Part shown: in pieces, positions 8,697 to 11,342 of the stretch
Layout: each line of letters opens with the position of its first letter
Numbering within the stretch: the stretch's first letter is position 1
Assembly: GCA_031282605.1 (NCBI GenBank)
Contig: JAITDK010000104.1
Coordinates: 1 to 11,342 of the forward strand
Reading direction: 5' to 3'
DNA: 11,342 bases
DNA from: Oscillospiraceae bacterium
Lineage (GTDB): Bacteria > Bacillota > Clostridia > Christensenellales > Aristaeellaceae
The notes under the pieces: model-generated
The model's database searches: none
What the model was told of the DNA's origin: nothing
Seen by the model: only the letters and a program-made list of their open reading frames with translations
Position numbers and translations under genes: made by a program

Positions 8697-10220
8697 ATGT
8701 CAAATGTGCGAACAAAGCGCAGGATTCACATCCCCGCACGGATACGCAGTCTGGGACTCATAGCGCTGGCGCTGATCGCGGCCGTAGTGATATGGATGGC
8801 GACGCGCGATCCGACGCTGATCACCCCCGCTATACCCGCGATGGCGTCCGCCGAGCTGCGTGCGGCGTCGGAGGCGCTGACGTCCTACGACGTCCGCGCC
8901 TCCTTTCAGCCAAGCTCGCAAACGCTAACCGCGCGCGAGCGCGTAACGTATCGGAATATGACGGGGCAGGCGTTGGAGGCGGTGTACCTGCGCACATACG
9001 CGAACGCGTTTGCGTCGGAGGAGACCAGCCCCGCCGCGGCGGCGGAGTTATATGATCTGTGTTACAAGAAGGGATTCTCGCCAGGCGGGATAACGATAGT
9101 CAGCGCGACGATAGATAACGTGAACGCCGAGTGGTCGTATGAAGACGACGCGGGCACCGTACTGAAGGTTGAGACGCCAAGATTGACGCCGGGTTCGTCG
9201 GTGGTTATATCGCTGACGTATACTATAAGGATACCAACGTGCGCATATAGGTTCGGCATGAGCAGCGGCATAGCCGCGCTGCACGGCGCGCTTCCGACCG
9301 TCGCGATGTGGGAGAACGGCGAATGGAGGCTGGAGCAGTACTATCCTATAGGCGATCCGTTTATCAGCGAGTGCGCAAACTGGCGGGTCGAGCTGACGAT
9401 GCCAGATGGATGGATCGCGGCGTCCAGCGGCGCGAGGGTTGCGGGCAGTCCGCTGACGTTCGAGGCGCTGGCCGTGCGGGATTTTTCGCTGGTGTTATCG
9501 AACCGTTTTGTTTTCTATCAAACGGACGCAGACGGTATTTTGGTAACAGCGTACGCACTAAGCGTAGGAGAGGCGCGGGCGATGGCGCGTGACGCGGTGT
9601 CGGCGCTGAGGATATTCAGCGGAATGTTCGGCGCGTATCCGTGGCCGTCGTACGATATAGTTTCAGCCGACATACCGTTTGGGGGCATGGAGTCCGCCGC
9701 GCTAGCCATGATCGGCTTAAGCAACGCGGCGAACTCGGTCAACCGAGAACGCGCTATAGCTCATGAAACGGCGCATCAGTGGTTTTACGCCGTCGCGGGC
9801 AGCGACGAGCTGCGTGAGCCGTGGATTGACGAGGCGTTGTGCGTATACGCGGTAACGCAGTACATACAAAGCGCGAAGGGCGACGCCGCGTTCAACGACT
9901 ATGTTGAGGAGGAGATCGAACCCTCGATGCGTATTACGATACCGCGCGGCGTGACGATAGGCAGTCCGGTAGAGTTGTTCGCGAGTTGGAATGAATACCG
10001 GACGATAGTTTATCAGCGGGGGGCGTCGATGATGCTAGGGCTGCGCGAGGCGATGGGTGAGGAAAAGCTGAACGAGGCGCTACGGTTGTACATTAAGAAC
10101 GCGCAGTTCGGCATAGCGGATCGAGCGACGTTTACGGATGCGTTAAAGCAGGTAAGCGGGTCGGAGTGGGAATGGTTTTTGGTGGATTATCTGGACACAT
10201 ACATACTAGGCGGGTGGTGA
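8697..10220 (+). CDS. Membrane-anchored M1-family zinc metallopeptidase (aminopeptidase N-like)
   Basis: M1 enzymes are zinc aminopeptidases that remove N-terminal residues from peptides. The 507-residue protein starts with a basic stretch and one membrane helix (about 18-36), with no clear cleavage site, so it is probably anchored with the enzyme outside the cytoplasm. A beta-rich N-terminal domain (about 50-255) precedes the catalytic domain. GGMES (329-333) is the family's GxMEN exopeptidase motif with Ser for Asn, and E332 should bind the substrate amino terminus. HETAH (356-360) followed 18 residues later by E379 in WIDEA gives the full HExxH-x18-E zinc site. Y439 in VYQRG is the likely transition-state tyrosine. 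The protein ends soon after, so it is the short M1 form without a large C-terminal helical domain. AAGGAG (8684-8689) lies 7 nt before the ATG. It is divergent from the synthase gene, and no functional link between them is visible. The substrate is unknown. Confidence 0.9.
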   Translation: MSNVRTKRRIHIPARIRSLGLIALALIAAVVIWMATRDPTLITPAIPAMASAELRAASEALTSYDVRASFQPSSQTLTARERVTYRNMTGQALEAVYLRTYANAFASEETSPAAAAELYDLCYKKGFSPGGITIVSATIDNVNAEWSYEDDAGTVLKVETPRLTPGSSVVISLTYTIRIPTCAYRFGMSSGIAALHGALPTVAMWENGEWRLEQYYPIGDPFISECANWRVELTMPDGWIAASSGARVAGSPLTFEALAVRDFSLVLSNRFVFYQTDADGILVTAYALSVGEARAMARDAVSALRIFSGMFGAYPWPSYDIVSADIPFGGMESAALAMIGLSNAANSVNRERAIAHETAHQWFYAVAGSDELREPWIDEALCVYAVTQYIQSAKGDAAFNDYVEEEIEPSMRITIPRGVTIGSPVELFASWNEYRTIVYQRGASMMLGLREAMGEEKLNEALRLYIKNAQFGIADRATFTDALKQVSGSEWEWFLVDYLDTYILGGW

Positions 10221-10221
10221 C

Positions 10222-10269
10222 GGCGGTAAACCGATACATTACGAAACAGACTATCGAAACGAGACCGCC
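10222..10269. repeat. 6-bp inverted repeat directly after the M1 gene
   Basis: GGCGGT (10222-10227) and ACCGCC (10264-10269) can pair across a 36-nt loop starting one base after the stop codon. No T-run follows, so it is not a standard intrinsic terminator. Within the loop, 10240-10255 matches the minus strand of 6-21 at 15 of 16 bases. Chance pairing is possible. Confidence 0.25.
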
Positions 10270-10294
10270 TATCCGAAGCCGACGGAATGTGCAT

Positions 10295-10425
10295 CACGAT
10301 GGTCCAGGCGAAGCCTGGTCAGGTTTCGAAAGGGCTGAAAGCCCTTCGCAGGGTCCGGGACAGAGTCCCGAAGCCCCGTTTCACCCCCCTCGGGGGGAAG
10401 GGGGGGCGTTCCCCAACGCATCGTG
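10295..10425. repeat. Intergenic multi-hairpin element closed by an outer stem
   Basis: An outer stem, CACGATG (10295-10301) with CATCGTG (10419-10425), encloses a series of short hairpins. These are CCAGGC-GAA-GCCTGG (10304-10318), AAGGGCT-GAA-AGCCCTT (10330-10346), CGGGAC-AGA-GTCCCG (10356-10370), a C6/G6 hairpin (10384-10397) and GCGTT-CCCC-AACGC (10406-10419, sharing one base with the outer stem). The first three have purine triloops. The layout is that of a compact multi-branched RNA or a REP/BIME-like dispersed intergenic repeat. It sits in the 3' region of the M1 gene and could protect or terminate that transcript, although no T-run follows. All stems are perfect by inspection; repeat status needs the rest of the genome. 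Confidence 0.7.
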
Positions 10426-10461
10426 CCAGTTACCAGCGGCAGCATAGAAGCCCCTACTCCC

Positions 10462-10522
10462 GCGCCCCGCCAGCAAAACCGCTATAACGTAATAATCAAC
10501 TTACGTCACAGTGGCGGGGCGC
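10462..10522. repeat. Structured region with 11-bp perfect outer stem and nested hairpin
   Basis: GCGCCCCGCCA (10462-10472) and TGGCGGGGCGC (10512-10522) are exact reverse complements. Inside them ACGTAA (10487-10492) and TTACGT (10501-10506) form a nested 6-bp stem with an 8-nt loop. Unpaired flanks of 14 and 5 nt would form an asymmetric internal loop. GTTAC (10429-10433) and GTAAC (10525-10529) could add another short outer stem. The fold lies upstream of the transporter promoter, so it belongs either to the M1 3' transcript or to an independent small RNA. No known RNA family was recognised. Confidence 0.55.
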
Positions 10523-10539
10523 CAGTAACTAAAAGCGTC

Positions 10540-10578
10540 TCCGGTTCGCAAACCGGACAGCGTCCCGCCGCAGCGGAC
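10540..10578. repeat. Two adjacent hairpins with CGCA loops
   Basis: TCCGGTT-CGCA-AACCGGA (10540-10557) is a perfect 7-bp stem. It is followed by GT(C)CCGC-CGCA-GCGGAC (10562-10578), a 6-bp stem with one bulged C. Both carry the same CGCA tetraloop, which is unlikely to be coincidental. They follow the 10462-10522 fold by 17 nt and no T-run comes after them. The first hairpin resembles a tRNA T-arm, but no tRNA surrounds it. Confidence 0.5.
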
Positions 10579-10722
10579 AGCCGAGTCTTACGCAGCGCAA
10601 AGCACAACCAAAAGCCCATACATCACTTACCAACCCATACAACCTCAAGACGAGCAACATTAAAAACTGTATAATTTTGGTGGCTAATTTAGGGTAATCT
10701 TTTACTTCGGATAAAAACGAAC
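10579..10722. other. AT-richer spacer without a recognised gene
   Basis: No credible gene is seen on either strand. Base composition shifts to AT-rich and stop codons are frequent. A TATAAT occurs at 10670-10675 on the plus strand, but the spaced -35 position (10647-10652, AAGACG) is poor, so a second upstream promoter is only a weak possibility. Confidence 0.4.
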
Positions 10723-10751
10723 TTGACATCATTTGATTGATATGCTACAAT
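10723..10751 (+). promoter_or_regulatory. Near-consensus sigma-70/sigma-A promoter with extended -10
   Basis: TTGACA (10723-10728) is a perfect -35 and TACAAT (10746-10751) matches the -10 at five of six positions, with the ideal 17-nt spacer. TG at 10743-10744 plus one base forms an extended -10. Transcription should start near 10758, giving a leader of about 125 nt before the substrate-binding protein. Such a strong core promoter suggests high expression, held in check if the downstream palindromes are operators. Confidence 0.85.
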
Positions 10752-10787
10752 AGCCATAACTCGCTTGAGCGCTTATGCAGCGTCATT

Positions 10788-10803
10788 AACGCGTGCAAGC
10801 GTT
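10788..10803. promoter_or_regulatory. 16-bp near-palindrome in the transporter leader, candidate operator
   Basis: AACGCGTGCAAGCGTT is symmetric at seven of its eight base pairs, with only the sixth pair broken. It lies about 30 nt past the predicted transcription start. A smaller one, CGCTTGAGCG (10762-10771, four of five pairs), lies just after the start. Size and position suit a repressor of the LacI or a similar dimeric helix-turn-helix type; that is inference, and the repeat could equally act as an RNA hairpin. Confidence 0.35.
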
Positions 10804-10842
10804 TCGGTGTCAGGTGCGACTGGCGCCGGAGTAGAGGAGTAC

Positions 10843-10854
10843 TGGGTTAACCCA
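10843..10854. promoter_or_regulatory. Perfect 12-bp palindrome upstream of the substrate-binding protein
   Basis: TGGGTTAACCCA is fully self-complementary and ends 12 nt before the GGGAGG ribosome binding site (10867-10872). With no loop it suits a DNA-binding dimer better than an RNA hairpin. No known regulator was matched to it. Confidence 0.35.
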
Positions 10855-10882
10855 AAAACAAGAAAAGGGAGGATTCCGGTTA

Positions 10883-11342
10883 ATGAAGAAGATATCCATG
10901 TTGCTGGCCGTCATCATGCTGCTCTCGCTGCTTCCCGCCGCAGGCGCGTTGGGGGAGGGGACAGAGTACAAGCAGTCCCCTTACCTGGACGCTAAAGTGG
11001 CGTCCGGCGAACTGCCGCCCGTTGAGGAGCGCCTGCCAAAGGTGACAAAACTTCCGGACGAAATACTTCCGGAGTATTTGACGTACGAAAACGGTAATTA
11101 CGGTGGAACCCTGCGTTTCATCACGTCGATAGTCAACTGGGACGCGGACGTGTTCGTTGGGAGCAACGAAGCGCTGCTGACGATGGAATCCGCCGCCAGC
11201 GACTCGATCACGCCCAACATCGTGGAGAGCTTTGAAGCGAACGAGGATCAAACCGAGTTCTCGTTCAAGCTGCGCGAGGGGTTGAAGTGGTCCGACGGCG
11301 TGCCGGTTACGATGGAGGACTTCCGTTTCACGATCAACGATT
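10883..11342 (+). CDS. Extracellular substrate-binding protein, family 5 (oligopeptide-type ABC transporter), 5' part only
   Basis: The 153 visible residues run off the window edge. The start is a typical signal peptide: MKK, a hydrophobic core at about 4-18, and a likely signal peptidase I site after AGA (22) or ALG (24). There is no lipobox cysteine, and no cysteine at all in the visible part. The mature start has the ELPPVEERLP (43-52) and NYGGTLRF (72-79) segments found in a large SBP_bac_5 subgroup. LREGLKWSDGVPVTMEDF is the family signature for the first lobe. Family members capture oligopeptides, and in some lineages oligosaccharides, for an ABC importer. GGGAGG (10867-10872) lies 10 nt before the ATG. 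The gene has its own strong promoter, and permease and ATPase genes would be expected downstream. The ligand cannot be told from this part. Confidence 0.85.
   Translation, partial: MKKISMLLAVIMLLSLLPAAGALGEGTEYKQSPYLDAKVASGELPPVEERLPKVTKLPDEILPEYLTYENGNYGGTLRFITSIVNWDADVFVGSNEALLTMESAASDSITPNIVESFEANEDQTEFSFKLREGLKWSDGVPVTMEDFRFTIND

Noticed and set aside
10166..10487. Two overlapping plus-strand open frames of 93 and 66 codons after the M1 gene
   Set aside because: They run through the multi-hairpin element, lack a convincing ribosome binding site and give low-complexity translations. RNA or DNA structure explains the sequence better.
10531..10578. Possible tRNA suggested by a T-arm-like GGTTCGCAAACC hairpin
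   Set aside because: No acceptor stem, D-arm or anticodon arm can be assembled around it.
10529..10732. Minus-strand open frame of 67 codons with a hydrophobic stretch
   Set aside because: No Shine-Dalgarno sequence precedes it, it overlaps the strong plus-strand -35 box, and its second half runs through the CGCA hairpins as an Arg-rich tail.
10765..10995. Plus-strand open frame of 76 codons across the transporter leader
   Set aside because: It overlaps the start of the binding-protein gene in another frame, has no good ribosome binding site and shows no domain.
10880..11251. Minus-strand open frame of 123 codons
   Set aside because: It is antisense to the substrate-binding protein, which has a signal peptide, ribosome binding site, promoter and family signature.
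1..11342. CRISPR arrays, insertion sequences, transposases, rRNA or phage genes
   Set aside because: No regularly spaced direct repeats, transposase motifs, terminal inverted repeats flanking a gene or RNA gene signatures were seen.

Overview
The window reads as chromosomal DNA from a GC-rich bacterium, most likely a member of the Bacillota (Clostridia-like). This is inferred from the style of the substrate-binding protein, the purine-rich Shine-Dalgarno sites and a textbook sigma-70/sigma-A promoter. No taxonomic marker gene is present, so the assignment is tentative. GC content was judged by eye only: the coding regions are clearly GC-rich, and about 10,590-10,760 is clearly more AT-rich.

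Layout. Positions 1-95 are a short stretch downstream of the first gene. Positions 96-8468 (minus strand) are one enormous uninterrupted gene for a roughly 2,790-residue membrane enzyme built like cyclic beta-1,2-glucan synthase (NdvB/ChvB/Cgs). In order it has an N-terminal helical domain, a membrane-embedded GT84-type glucosyltransferase, a glycoamylase-like (GH189-type) cyclization domain and a C-terminal GH94 phosphorylase-like module. A 228-bp divergent intergenic region (8469-8696) holds candidate promoters and a clean 7-bp hairpin in the leader of the synthase. Positions 8697-10220 (plus) encode a membrane-anchored M1-family zinc metallopeptidase with all expected active-site residues.

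Positions 10221-10882 are a 662-bp non-coding interval with much secondary structure. It holds a cluster of five short hairpins closed by an outer stem (10295-10425), a second fold with an 11-bp perfect outer stem (10462-10522), two hairpins with CGCA loops (10540-10578), a near-consensus promoter with extended -10 (10723-10751), and a leader of about 125 nt with two palindromes. From 10883 to the window edge is the start of a family 5 (oligopeptide-type) extracellular substrate-binding protein with a signal peptide but no lipobox cysteine.

How the parts relate. The synthase and the peptidase are divergent and may share a control region, but nothing in the sequence ties their functions together. 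The substrate-binding protein has its own promoter and probably opens an ABC-transport operon beyond the window. The parts most worth following up are the structured non-coding block between the peptidase and the transporter gene, and the combination of a periplasmic-glucan-type synthase with a non-lipoprotein binding protein. I did not find evidence for a wholly new multi-gene system.
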